NCBI GenBank assembly: GCA_905207625.1
Contig: CAJLLT010000008.1
Span: forward strand, 12,857-76,856
Reading direction: 5' to 3'
Origin: an uncultured Eubacteriales bacterium
Lineage (GTDB): Bacteria > Bacillota > Clostridia > Oscillospirales > UBA644
DNA: 64,000 nucleotides
Numbering within the stretch: position 1 is the first letter of the stretch; each line of letters begins with the position of its first letter. This document shows, piece by piece, positions 16,606 to 26,276 of this stretch. A model generated the notes under the pieces. The model saw only the letters and a list, made by a program, of their open reading frames with translations, was not told the DNA's origin and did not search any database. Position numbers and translations under genes: made by a program.

Positions 16606-16638
16606 ATTATACCATCCCGGTGACGTTTATTTTGTCAA
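16606..16638 (-). promoter_or_regulatory. spoIIG promoter with 21-bp spacer and possible 0A box
   Basis: On the minus strand TTGACA (16633-16638) and TATAAT (16606-16611) are separated by 21 bp instead of 17. The Bacillus subtilis spoIIG promoter, activated by Spo0A, is known for the same kind of overlong spacer (22 bp). A plus-strand TTTTGTCAAT overlapping the -35 box resembles the Spo0A box (TTTGTCRAA core). Spo0A control is inferred. Confidence 0.7.
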
Positions 16639-16711
16639 TCGGAGAGGACAAAAAAAATAATTCACCTTGCAGAATTCCGCAAAATGAATCATTTTTACTA
16701 TTGAATTAAAA

Positions 16712-18868
16712 TCAGTCGGCTTTTACGTCTTTCATTGTCAAAGAGATACGTTTTTTGTCCGGATCCACCGAAATTATCCGAACACGGACCACATCCCCTA
16801 CTTTGAGAACCTCTGACGGATGTTTAATGTATCGGTTGCAGATCTGTGAAATATGGACAAGCCCGTCCTGGTGTACACCGATGTCCACAAAAGCGCCGAA
16901 ATCAATGACATTCCGTACTGTTCCCGTAATTTCCATTCCGGGCTTGAGGTCGCTGAGCTGCATCACATCCGTTCTGAGCAGAGGTGCGGGAAGTTCGTCC
17001 CGGATATCTCTTCCCGGTTTCATCAGTTCCGTGACAATGTCGTTAAGTGTCGGCACGCCGATTCCGCATTCCTGCGCGGCTTTTGATGCCCCGTAAAGTT
17101 TGACCTTTGATGAAAGAAGCCCCAGATCTCCTTTTTCGACATCCCGGTCCGTATACCCGAAGAGTTTCAGGAGACTTTCCGCCCCGCCATACGACTCCGG
17201 GTGAACGGCGGTATTGTCCAGGACATTTTTTGCCCCCGGGACTCTGAGAAAACCCGCACACTGCTCAAAGGCCTTAGGTCCGAGCTTCGGAACTTTTTTA
17301 AGCTGATTTCTGGAGGTGAAAAGGCCGTTCTCTTCACGGTATGCAACTATATTTTTTGCGACCGTTGAGTTAATTCCGGCAACATATCCGAGAAGCGATG
17401 CGGAAGCTGTATTCAGGTCAACGCCTACGGAATTTACGCAGTCCTCCACAACGGCGGTCAGGGATTCGTCAAGCCTTGCCGGAGGCATGTCGTGCTGATA
17501 CTGTCCTACGCCGATGCTTTTGGGATCGATTTTAACAAGCTCCGCAAGAGGATCCTGCAAACGCCTTGCTATAGATACTGCGGAACGAAGAGAAACGTCG
17601 AATTGGGGAAATTCCTCTGCGCCGAGTTTCGATGCAGAGTACACCGATGCTCCTGCTTCGCTGACGACCATATACGATACTTTGCGCGGAATCTGTTTTA
17701 TGGTGTCGGCAACAAAGACCTCGGCTTCCCTTGAAGCAGTTCCGTTACCGATGGAAATACAGTCAACATTGAACCGGGCAATATATTTTTTCAGCTTTTC
17801 AGCAGCTTCCTCGGTCCTGTTCTGCGGCGGAGTGGGATAAATAACATCCGTCATCAGCACTTTTCCGCCCGCATCAACCGCACAGATTTTACAACCGGTA
17901 CGGTATGCCGGATCAACGGCGAGAACAACTTTACCCTTCACCGGTGGCTGCAACAGAAGGGGCTTCAGATTGTTTCCGAACATTTTGATTGCCTGCTCCG
18001 ACGCCGTTTCGGTCAGCTCATTCCGGATCTCTCTTTCCACAGAGGGGTATATAAGTCTTGAATAAGCATCCTTTGCAGCATTCCGGCAGAATTCAGTGGA
18101 AATGCTCCCGGGATGCACATACCGTCTTTCCAGCAGAGCCAGAGCATCGCTTTCGGAAACCTCAACCGTAACCTTAAGTATTTCCTCCTTTTCTCCGCGG
18201 TTTATGGCGAGGACTCTGTGACTCGGGATCTTCGATACAGGTTCGGAGTAGTCGTAATACATGGAATAAACACTGTCTTCATCAACCGCCGAAACGGACC
18301 TTATCATTCCCGTTTTATGTATAAGATCTTTAAGGTCCTTCCGTACGGAAGCGTCGTCTGATATTATCTCGGCAATTATGTCAGATGCGCCTTCAAGAGC
18401 TTCCCGGGGAGTGTTTACCCCCTTTTCGGGATTCACATATTCCATTGCCAGCGCTTCGCATGAACCCCCGGTTATGTCCTGCCGAAGCAGTATAAGGCTG
18501 AGAGGCTCCAGACCTTTTTCCTTTGCGATGGAGGCTCTTGTTTTTCTTTTCTGCTTATACGGACGGTAAAGATCCTCAACCTCAGCGAGAGTGACCGCAT
18601 TTTCAAACGATACCCGCAGATCATCTGTCAGTTTTCCCTGACTATCCACCGAAGCGATGACTTCCTGTTTGCGTTTTTCCAGATTGCGCAGATACTGAAG
18701 TCTGTCAAACATTTCACGCAGTACCTGGTCATTGCAGGATCCGGTCATTTCTTTTCTGTACCGGGAAATAAACGGGATGGTATTGCCGTCATCGATAAGC
18801 TTTATAATATTTGCCGTCAGATCGGCACGGATGCCGAATTCGGAGCTGAGAACAGACTGAATATTCAT
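16712..18868 (-). CDS. tex: Tex-family RNA-binding protein
   Basis: 718 residues, near full length. Visible in order: the N-terminal helical domain (NTIPFISRYRKEMTG, DLYRPYKQKRKTRASIAKEKGLEPL), the YqgF-like RNase H fold (VLAVDPAYRTGCKICAVD), the helix-hairpin-helix region (GVDLNTASASLLGYVAGI) and a C-terminal S1 domain (GTVRNVIDFGAFVDIGVHQDGLVHISQI). Tex binds structured nucleic acid and affects transcription and expression of toxin or stress genes in other species. GGAAA precedes ATG 18868. It is monocistronic, with its own promoter. Confidence 0.95.
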   Translation of the reverse strand: MNIQSVLSSEFGIRADLTANIIKLIDDGNTIPFISRYRKEMTGSCNDQVLREMFDRLQYLRNLEKRKQEVIASVDSQGKLTDDLRVSFENAVTLAEVEDLYRPYKQKRKTRASIAKEKGLEPLSLILLRQDITGGSCEALAMEYVNPEKGVNTPREALEGASDIIAEIISDDASVRKDLKDLIHKTGMIRSVSAVDEDSVYSMYYDYSEPVSKIPSHRVLAINRGEKEEILKVTVEVSESDALALLERRYVHPGSISTEFCRNAAKDAYSRLIYPSVEREIRNELTETASEQAIKMFGNNLKPLLLQPPVKGKVVLAVDPAYRTGCKICAVDAGGKVLMTDVIYPTPPQNRTEEAAEKLKKYIARFNVDCISIGNGTASREAEVFVADTIKQIPRKVSYMVVSEAGASVYSASKLGAEEFPQFDVSLRSAVSIARRLQDPLAELVKIDPKSIGVGQYQHDMPPARLDESLTAVVEDCVNSVGVDLNTASASLLGYVAGINSTVAKNIVAYREENGLFTSRNQLKKVPKLGPKAFEQCAGFLRVPGAKNVLDNTAVHPESYGGAESLLKLFGYTDRDVEKGDLGLLSSKVKLYGASKAAQECGIGVPTLNDIVTELMKPGRDIRDELPAPLLRTDVMQLSDLKPGMEITGTVRNVIDFGAFVDIGVHQDGLVHISQICNRYIKHPSEVLKVGDVVRVRIISVDPDKKRISLTMKDVKAD

Positions 18869-18899
18869 AATTGTTTTTTCCTTTCAAAGGCTTAGGATA

Positions 18900-18928
18900 A
18901 TTATACTATATAATTGAAAAAATTTCAA
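18900..18928 (-). promoter_or_regulatory. Sigma-A-like promoter of tex
   Basis: On the minus strand TTGAAA (18923-18928), a 17-bp spacer and TATAAT (18900-18905). A perfect 15-bp palindrome, TTGAAAAAATTTCAA (18914-18928), covers the -35 region and could be an operator. Confidence 0.8.
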
Positions 18929-18990
18929 GTCGCCCTGCGGATATATTTCCGAAACAGGGAAAAAATAGAGAAAAAGAAAGGAGTGTCGGA

Positions 18991-21900
18991 ATGGGAATCA
19001 GAAAAAGCCGCAAAAGGCTGAAAAAAGAGATCGCCGATGCAATAAGAATCCTTCGCAGATGCTGTTCCGAAGAGAAAGAATCCACTGTACTCAGGGATAA
19101 TATCCACCTGTTTGAAAAGGCATACTCTGCCCTCGCGAACGGGTTGCTGGAATCCCGCGCAGTATATGACAGTGATGATGGGGATCTCCCGAGAACATAT
19201 GTCTATGCCAAAGAATTCTGCCGCTGGAACGGCAATGTTATCAATAAGGACAATATTTTTCATGCAATGAGCCGTTTTTCCGATAAAACGGAAATGAAAA
19301 GCTCGGAAATATTTTTCTTTCCGGATGTTTTCAAAGCGGCACTGCTGGTTGCCGCATCAAACACAAGTCAGGGTAAGGACGGGCCGGAAAAGACCAGAGC
19401 TTTGCTTACCGAGATTTCGTCCCTGAGGTATCTTTCCTTTGAAAGTTTTGACGGATTGTATGAAAAACTCAGCAGAACGGAAAAGATACTCCGGCGCGAC
19501 CCTTACTATATACAGATGGATGACGAGTCAAAGAATCTGTACAGACACAGAGTTTCCGTCATCGCCGCGGCAAACGGGGTGACCGAAGCTGATATAGCGG
19601 AAAAGATAACCGAAAAAGCCGCAGGTTGCAGTGCCGGAAAGAAAAGTCATATCGGATATTATCTTTTTTCCCAGAAAAAATACAGGCATTACATTGCGGA
19701 TGTTATACTTCTTTCCGCCGTATTTTCGCTTTTCGTATGGACGGTAACGGGAAATGTTCTATCCGCAGTCCTGTCTTTTCTGCCCCTGTGGCAATTATGC
19801 CGCTGTATTTGCGACCGGGCGTATTCATATCGGAAAAATCCGGTTTATACCCCGAGACTGAGCATGGACGAGTGCCCCAAGACCCTTGTCACGGTAATCA
19901 CGCTTATTGCATCGACCCGTGATCTTGATGAGCTTGCGGGCAAATGTGAGCAGTACTATATGAGCAATCCTACACCGGGACTGCACTTCGGGGTGCTGGC
20001 AGATCTGCCCTCATCGGAAACGGAACTGACTGCAGATGATATGTCCCTGATCAAATATGCAAAGATCAAATTTGCAGAACTTAACACCAGACACGGAAAC
20101 AGATTCTTTTTTGCAATACGGAGAAAAAGCTACTCCGAAGAAAGCGGTAAATACGCCGGAAAAGAGCGCAAGCGAGGTGCAATAAACGATCTGCTGCTAT
20201 ATGTTTCCTCTCCTGGGGCATACTCATCCCGTTTTGTCGGGATGGTCGGAGATATTTCGGGGGCAAAATATTTTGCTGCCCTTGATAATGATACCAGACC
20301 CGGGGTGGATTCTGTCCGCCAGTTGGTCGGAGTGCTTGAACATCCGTTAAGTCAACCTGTATATAATCCGGAACAGACTGCCGTGGTATCGGGATATGCG
20401 ATTGCGGCGCCGAGAATGGAAGCGACGCTGTCAAGCGCCTGCCGGAGTCTTTTTACAAGAATGGTAGGAGGAAACGGAGGAAGCGAACTGTACGGCCGCC
20501 CTGCGTTCGATGTTTACCAGGACATTTACGGTGAAGGTATTTTTTCCGGTAAAGGAGTTATCAATATCAGATGTTACAATACCATCATGCAGAATATGCT
20601 CCGGGACAACTCCGTTCTGAGCCACGATATAATAGAGAGCGGATTTCTGCGGACTGTTTATGTTTCCGACGTGGAGTTTACGGACAATGTTCCGAAATCG
20701 CTGATTTCTTATGTTGAACGTGGGCATCGCTGGGTAAGGGGTGACTGGCAGAATATACCGTTTCTGTTCCGTAAGCTCAGGACCAAGAGCGAACTTGTGA
20801 TCAGAAATCCCCTCTCTTTTGTATCAAAATACAAGATATTTGATAATATCCGACGATCTTTCTTCTCCGTCTCGGCGATGATACTGCTTGTTTATTCAGC
20901 CTGTTTTTCAAGCGTCACCTGTGCCGTGACCGCTTTGGGCTGTCTGTTTTCCGAATGGATCGTGGGGATTCTGTATGAAACGCTGAATCTCGGCTTTCTG
21001 AATTCCGTAAAAACCGAAACAAAGTCAGTCTCGGGAAACTCTCTGGCCTTTCTTTTCGCTGTGACGCGTCTGATATGTTTACCGTATTTTGCGTACAAGG
21101 ATGCGGATGCGGCAATAAAAGCGGTAACAAGAATGATCAGAGGCAAGAAACTCCTTGAGTGGACCACTGCGGATCAGAGTGACAGAAAGATCAGAGGCTC
21201 CGTATCGGAGTATATTGCCAAAATGTGGGTGCAGTTTCCTTTTGCCGTCATAGCTCTCAACCCGTTTTTTCTGCCGCTTGCCGTCATGTGGGCAATCGGT
21301 CCGGTGTATTCTTATCTGATCTGCGTTCAAAAGAAAAAGAACAGCAGCGAAATAAAGGTTGATACTGAAAAATATCTTTCCGATATCTGGGGCTATTTTT
21401 CCGATTTCATGTGTAAGGAAAACAACTTCCTGCCCCCGGACAACTTCCAGGAAAACCCTCTCGGGGTCGCCGCGCGCAGAACTTCACCGACAAATATCGG
21501 TCTTGCAATGCTGTGCTGTCTGGGTGCGTCCGATGCGGAGCTGATAGACGAACAGACCCTGTACGAGTATCTCGAAAATATGATGAACTCGGTCGAAAAG
21601 CTTGAAAAATACAACGGTCATCTGTATAACTGGTATTCAACGGAAACACTTCAGCCACTGCCCAACAGATATATTTCGACCGTTGACAGCGGCAATCTTG
21701 CCTGTTTCGCGTACGCCTTGCGCAACGGGCTTTCCGAGTTTGAATCCCCCCGGGCATTTTCACTGCAAAGAAGACTTGACAGCCTCATTGACGGTATGGA
21801 TTTCGGTATGCTATACAACAGATCGAGAAATCTGTTCCACATAGGTTATGACGTTGAATCCGAAAAGTTCAGCGAAAGCTATTATGACATCTTTGCAAGT

Positions 21901-24900
21901 GAATCAAGACTCACGAGCTATTTCTGCATAGCCAGGCACACTGTGCCTAAAAAGCACTGGAAAGCACTCAGCCGGAGCACCTCGCGCCGTGGCAGACAGC
22001 TCTGTATCCGCAGCTGGAGCGGCACAATGTTTGAATACTTCATGCCGAATCTGCTTTTGCCTGTATATGACGGTTCATTTTCGGATGAAGCGCTGCGGTT
22101 TGCGTTGAAAGAACAGGAAAACGGAGTCAGAAATTACAGTACGTTACGGAAGCCCCTGCCCTGGGGTATTTCCGAGAGCGGATATTATTCTTTTGACAAT
22201 ACTCTGGCGTATCAGTACCGGGCATTCGGCGTAGCGTCCATGGCACTCAGGCCCATGCTTCCCGATCGTATCGCAAGGTTCTCCGAAACCGTGATATCCC
22301 CTTACTCTACAATGCTCTGCCTGCCGTTTTTCCCGGAAGAAGCGGCGAAAAATCTTATATCACTGCAAGAGGCTGGACTCTACGGGAAATACGGATATTA
22401 TGAAGCTCTTGATTGCAGCTTTTCCCGTACCGGAGGAAATCCCACCGTTGTATATTCCTATATGGCGCATCACCTCGGGATGTCCTTTCTGAGTTGTATA
22501 AACTATGCCCATTCCGGAATAATGCAGAAAAGGTTCATGGACAACGCTATGTCCGCGTACAGGGAACTTCTTGAAGAGAAAACTCCCACTTCGGCGGAGG
22601 CGGACAACCGGATCAACCAGACGCCGGTTTTACTGAGGGATGAGCCCTATATCACAAAGGCTGATGAATGTCAGCCGGTCAATACCATGTTTCCGGAGAC
22701 AAGGGCTATTTCCGGCAAGGATATTTCGTGTTTTATTTGCGATAACGGCTGCGGTTATATTCGGTATAAAGGTAAAGATGTAACCCGGTATGCAACGCCG
22801 GAGGACCCGAAGGGAATTTTCGCGCTTGTTAATATCGGAGGTTCGGTAAGGTCAATGACTTACTCTCCTCTGGGGGAAAAGCGTCAGAACTATAAAACGG
22901 CCTTCCGTTACGGCTCGGCGGAATTCATGTGCAGAAGACGGGACTTTGAAACAAGGCAGAACGTAATATGTTCCGCCGATGAAAATACGGAACTGGTCGG
23001 GTATACCGTGAAAAATAATTCAGTACACTCCAAAAACGGGCAGTTACTGATCTATTTTGAACCCGTACTTGCCGAAAGAATTTCATATCTGGCGCACCCG
23101 GCCTTTTCCGGGCTGTTCATTGAAGCCGAATTTGACAGGGAAAACCGTATACTGACTTTTCATCGTCGTCCGAAGGACGTGTCCTCCCCCGTTGACGAAA
23201 TGAGCCTCAGTGTCGGTTTCAAAGAACAGACAGACTTTGAATTTGAACTGAGCAGATTTGCCATTCTGCCGCACGGCGGTACAGTGCGGGATCTTCCGGA
23301 GGCATTTAATGTTCCCTTTTCGTCCGATCCCTCCGGTCCGGTGGATCCCTGTGCCGCTATAAGGCTTTCTTTCAGAACTCAACCTATGGCAAGTGCTGAG
23401 TTTACGCTGATGATGTCCGTCGGAACGACACCCGAAGAAACAAAGCAACAGATCATGAGACTGCGAAAAGCGGGCGATATGACCGAAAGCCGGTCTATTG
23501 CGGCAGAAAATGAAGCTATTTCGAGATTTCGCAGACTTAACTGCAAGAAGGAAGATATAAGACTGTCGGAGATTCTTCTTTCCGCGCTGCACTCTTCACA
23601 GAAAGCATCTCTGTCCCCTTTCCGGCCCGTGACATACAAAAATGTGCTTGGTCCGGAAGCACTGTGGAGATACGGGATTTCGGCACAGATACCTTTGATA
23701 GTGGTTCGGACCGATGAGGCGCATGTGGACCGGTGTATGCCGTTTCTCAGAGCCTTCTCATTGCTGAAGGAAACGGACTGTGAGTGCGAACTTGTATTCT
23801 GTTTTTCCGAAGGCGGATCGTATGAAAGAAGAGTCCATAATACGCTGATGGACTACTGTGAAACCTGCGGACTGTCATCCGTGCTGGGAAAAAGAAACGG
23901 GGTTTTTGCGGCAAATATACAGAATATGGATGAATTTGCCCTGCTTTGCGATCTGTCTGTATTCTTTGCGGACACTGAGACCGGCTGGAAACCCGGGCAG
24001 ATCCCGGAACAGGAGGAAACACTACCTTTAAAGGAGGTTACTCCGGTAAGGATATCGTATCAGCTGAAAACAGGTTTGGGAGGATTTATCGAAAATGGGT
24101 TTGCCATTGACGACAAACACCTTTATCCGCATCGTCAGACCTGGAGTCACGTACTTGCGAATCCTGTTTTCGGCACACTGCTTACGGACCGTGGATTGGG
24201 CTTCACCTATGCTTATAACTCTTATAAGAATAAACTGACACCCTGGTCAAATGATCCTGTATCCGATCCGCAAGGAGAAATCCTTACCGCACAGCTGTCA
24301 GACGGAAAACAAAACGTGGTATATGATGTCCTTTCAAATTCAGCGGCGGTTTTCAAGGACGGATATGCGGAATACAGAAGCAACGCCGGGGCGGTGACTC
24401 TGACTGTAAGGGTTTTTGTCCCGACACGTCTTCCGGCAAAGATAATACTTGTGATCATTGAGAATCCCACAGCACACACCGTCAGGCTCGGTTACACCAC
24501 TGAAATCATTATGTCTTCGTCAAAGAATTCCTCTGTCGTGAACAGTATACGGGATGATAACTGTATCTATTTCAACAATGACTTCAATACGGAATTCAGA
24601 TCGGGAACAACCGTACTTTTCGGTCACGGGACTTATCCCTCCGGGAAGGGACTGACCGCTGTCATACAACCGGGGAAAACCGAGGCAAAAGCATTTATTC
24701 TCGGATATGCCCAAACGGAAAAACAGGCAAAAACACTATCTCAACTTCTCACACCGGAAAGAGTAAAAACCGAGTTTGCAAAGGTTTGCGACGAGGCAAA
24801 GAAAAGAATAAAAATACGGACACCTGACAGAAACCTCAACAAATTCTTCAACACTCTGCTCTATCCTCAGATAATCAACAGCCGGATCTTTGCCCGGACG

Positions 24901-26169
24901 GGATTTTTTCAATGCAGCGGGGCTTACGGCTTCCGGGATCAGTTGCAGGATGCGATATGTGTAAGCATTCTTGACCCTGCCTTTCTGCGGCAACAGATAA
25001 AACGCACAGTCAGACATCAGTTTACCGAGGGAGATGTAATGCACTGGTGGCATACAGGGCTGAAGAGGAACGATCAGTACAAGGGGGTCAGAACCAGGTC
25101 CGCCGATGATCTGCTCTGGCTTCCGTACGGAGTTTGCGAATATGCGGAAAAGACCGGAGATATGGATTTTCTTGAAAGGAAATTTCCCTTTGTTACAGGA
25201 ACGGTTCTTGCGGAGGGAGAAAATGAAAAGTATTTCGAGGCGGTTCCGTCTGCTGAAAAACAATCCATCGTCGAACACTGCAGGCGAGCACTGAGATATG
25301 CACACAAAACCGGGGAAAACGGACTTCTGAGTTTCCGCGGAGGAGACTGGAATGACGGAATGAACGGTATGCATACATCGGAAACGGTGTGGGGAACCAT
25401 GTTCTTTATTATCGTTGCCGAACGTTTTGCGAAACTGTGCGACCGGACCGGAGATGTGGATTTTGCGGAATGGTGCCGGGATGAAGCCCGGAAAATGCGA
25501 GAACAGACCGAAAACTGCTGTTGGGACGGAGACAGGTATATACGGGCAATGCTGCCGGACGGGAAAAAACTGGGGGCAGAAGACAGCCCGGAGTGTAAGA
25601 TAGACCTCCTGCCTCAGAGTTTTTCCTCTATTGCCGGAGGGTTTGACAAAACCCGTGTGAACACGGCTCTGGATACGGCGATGGATCGGCTTTTTGACAG
25701 GGATGCACAGCTTGTGAAACTGTTTACACCGGCATTTGTCCGCGGGCTTGTCAAGCCGGGTTATATCTGCGGATATATCAACGGAGTCAGGGAAAACGGA
25801 GGACAGTATACCCATGCGGCAGTCTGGTTTGCGTACGCGCTGTTTGAGGCCGGCAGAGTTGATGACGCTTACAGCGTGCTCTGCGCACTGAATCCGGTGA
25901 ATCACTCCGACTCTCTTGCAAAGACTGAAATCTACCGGAGTGAGCCGTATGTTATTGCCGCAGATGTTTACGCCAACCCCGCTCATTACGGGATGGGCGG
26001 ATGGAGTCTGTACACAGGTGCCGCAGGCTGGTTTTTCAAAACAGTCACGGAGCAGCTGCTCGGACTGAAAAGAACCGCCGAAGGAATAACAGCAGACCCG
26101 GTATTGCCCTCAAGCTGGAACAGTGACACCGTCACCGTTTCCATTGACGGAAAGACTCTGAAGTACTGA
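18991..26169 (+). CDS. Cyclic beta-1,2-glucan synthase-like enzyme (GT84, GH189-like, GH94)
   Basis: A 2392-residue multidomain membrane enzyme. Order: cytoplasmic N-terminus; two helices (about 233-275); GT84 glucosyltransferase (about 290-610) with RKRGAINDLLLY, LDNDTRP (about 431), LSHDIIESG and RGHRWVRGDWQ; helices at about 622-655 and 750-780; a glycoamylase-like/GH189-type domain (about 810-1190) with RRTSPTNIGL, STVDSGNLACF and YMAHHLGMSFLS; then two GH94-type beta-sandwich regions and the GH94 catalytic barrel with FRDQLQDA, HWWHTGL and the acid motif GGDWNDGMN (about 2118). In known enzymes GT84 builds the chain, GH189 cyclises it and GH94 sets its length. Ribosome site AAAGGAGTG precedes ATG 18991. 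No promoter is obvious. No exporter gene lies nearby. Confidence 0.85.
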   Translation: MGIRKSRKRLKKEIADAIRILRRCCSEEKESTVLRDNIHLFEKAYSALANGLLESRAVYDSDDGDLPRTYVYAKEFCRWNGNVINKDNIFHAMSRFSDKTEMKSSEIFFFPDVFKAALLVAASNTSQGKDGPEKTRALLTEISSLRYLSFESFDGLYEKLSRTEKILRRDPYYIQMDDESKNLYRHRVSVIAAANGVTEADIAEKITEKAAGCSAGKKSHIGYYLFSQKKYRHYIADVILLSAVFSLFVWTVTGNVLSAVLSFLPLWQLCRCICDRAYSYRKNPVYTPRLSMDECPKTLVTVITLIASTRDLDELAGKCEQYYMSNPTPGLHFGVLADLPSSETELTADDMSLIKYAKIKFAELNTRHGNRFFFAIRRKSYSEESGKYAGKERKRGAINDLLLYVSSPGAYSSRFVGMVGDISGAKYFAALDNDTRPGVDSVRQLVGVLEHPLSQPVYNPEQTAVVSGYAIAAPRMEATLSSACRSLFTRMVGGNGGSELYGRPAFDVYQDIYGEGIFSGKGVINIRCYNTIMQNMLRDNSVLSHDIIESGFLRTVYVSDVEFTDNVPKSLISYVERGHRWVRGDWQNIPFLFRKLRTKSELVIRNPLSFVSKYKIFDNIRRSFFSVSAMILLVYSACFSSVTCAVTALGCLFSEWIVGILYETLNLGFLNSVKTETKSVSGNSLAFLFAVTRLICLPYFAYKDADAAIKAVTRMIRGKKLLEWTTADQSDRKIRGSVSEYIAKMWVQFPFAVIALNPFFLPLAVMWAIGPVYSYLICVQKKKNSSEIKVDTEKYLSDIWGYFSDFMCKENNFLPPDNFQENPLGVAARRTSPTNIGLAMLCCLGASDAELIDEQTLYEYLENMMNSVEKLEKYNGHLYNWYSTETLQPLPNRYISTVDSGNLACFAYALRNGLSEFESPRAFSLQRRLDSLIDGMDFGMLYNRSRNLFHIGYDVESEKFSESYYDIFASESRLTSYFCIARHTVPKKHWKALSRSTSRRGRQLCIRSWSGTMFEYFMPNLLLPVYDGSFSDEALRFALKEQENGVRNYSTLRKPLPWGISESGYYSFDNTLAYQYRAFGVASMALRPMLPDRIARFSETVISPYSTMLCLPFFPEEAAKNLISLQEAGLYGKYGYYEALDCSFSRTGGNPTVVYSYMAHHLGMSFLSCINYAHSGIMQKRFMDNAMSAYRELLEEKTPTSAEADNRINQTPVLLRDEPYITKADECQPVNTMFPETRAISGKDISCFICDNGCGYIRYKGKDVTRYATPEDPKGIFALVNIGGSVRSMTYSPLGEKRQNYKTAFRYGSAEFMCRRRDFETRQNVICSADENTELVGYTVKNNSVHSKNGQLLIYFEPVLAERISYLAHPAFSGLFIEAEFDRENRILTFHRRPKDVSSPVDEMSLSVGFKEQTDFEFELSRFAILPHGGTVRDLPEAFNVPFSSDPSGPVDPCAAIRLSFRTQPMASAEFTLMMSVGTTPEETKQQIMRLRKAGDMTESRSIAAENEAISRFRRLNCKKEDIRLSEILLSALHSSQKASLSPFRPVTYKNVLGPEALWRYGISAQIPLIVVRTDEAHVDRCMPFLRAFSLLKETDCECELVFCFSEGGSYERRVHNTLMDYCETCGLSSVLGKRNGVFAANIQNMDEFALLCDLSVFFADTETGWKPGQIPEQEETLPLKEVTPVRISYQLKTGLGGFIENGFAIDDKHLYPHRQTWSHVLANPVFGTLLTDRGLGFTYAYNSYKNKLTPWSNDPVSDPQGEILTAQLSDGKQNVVYDVLSNSAAVFKDGYAEYRSNAGAVTLTVRVFVPTRLPAKIILVIIENPTAHTVRLGYTTEIIMSSSKNSSVVNSIRDDNCIYFNNDFNTEFRSGTTVLFGHGTYPSGKGLTAVIQPGKTEAKAFILGYAQTEKQAKTLSQLLTPERVKTEFAKVCDEAKKRIKIRTPDRNLNKFFNTLLYPQIINSRIFARTGFFQCSGAYGFRDQLQDAICVSILDPAFLRQQIKRTVRHQFTEGDVMHWWHTGLKRNDQYKGVRTRSADDLLWLPYGVCEYAEKTGDMDFLERKFPFVTGTVLAEGENEKYFEAVPSAEKQSIVEHCRRALRYAHKTGENGLLSFRGGDWNDGMNGMHTSETVWGTMFFIIVAERFAKLCDRTGDVDFAEWCRDEARKMREQTENCCWDGDRYIRAMLPDGKKLGAEDSPECKIDLLPQSFSSIAGGFDKTRVNTALDTAMDRLFDRDAQLVKLFTPAFVRGLVKPGYICGYINGVRENGGQYTHAAVWFAYALFEAGRVDDAYSVLCALNPVNHSDSLAKTEIYRSEPYVIAADVYANPAHYGMGGWSLYTGAAGWFFKTVTEQLLGLKRTAEGITADPVLPSSWNSDTVTVSIDGKTLKY

Positions 26170-26180
26170 ACAGTTTACGG

Positions 26181-26220
26181 GACGTAATGTGGCATAAAAT
26201 AAAAATATGCCCATTACGTC
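26181..26220. other. Inverted repeat between the glucan synthase and yfmF
   Basis: GACGTAATGTGGCATA (26181-26196) pairs with TATGCCCATTACGTC (26206-26220), a stem of about 14 bp with one bulge and a 9-base A/T loop. It ends immediately before the -35 box of yfmF. There is no U tract, so it is a poor terminator; it may be an operator or an mRNA 3' end structure. Confidence 0.5.
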
Positions 26221-26249
26221 TTGACATTTTCATGAAAAAAGAGTAAAAT
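26221..26249 (+). promoter_or_regulatory. Sigma-A-like promoter of yfmF-yfmH-lgt
   Basis: TTGACA (26221-26226), a 17-bp spacer and TAAAAT (26244-26249), 27 bp upstream of ATG 26277. Confidence 0.8.
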
Positions 26250-26276
26250 GAATTGAATAATTTACGGAGTGAAAAA

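Noticed and set aside
24736..25986. A 416-codon minus-strand frame opposite the glucan synthase.
   Set aside because: It covers the GH94 catalytic region in antisense; no start signals or protein features.
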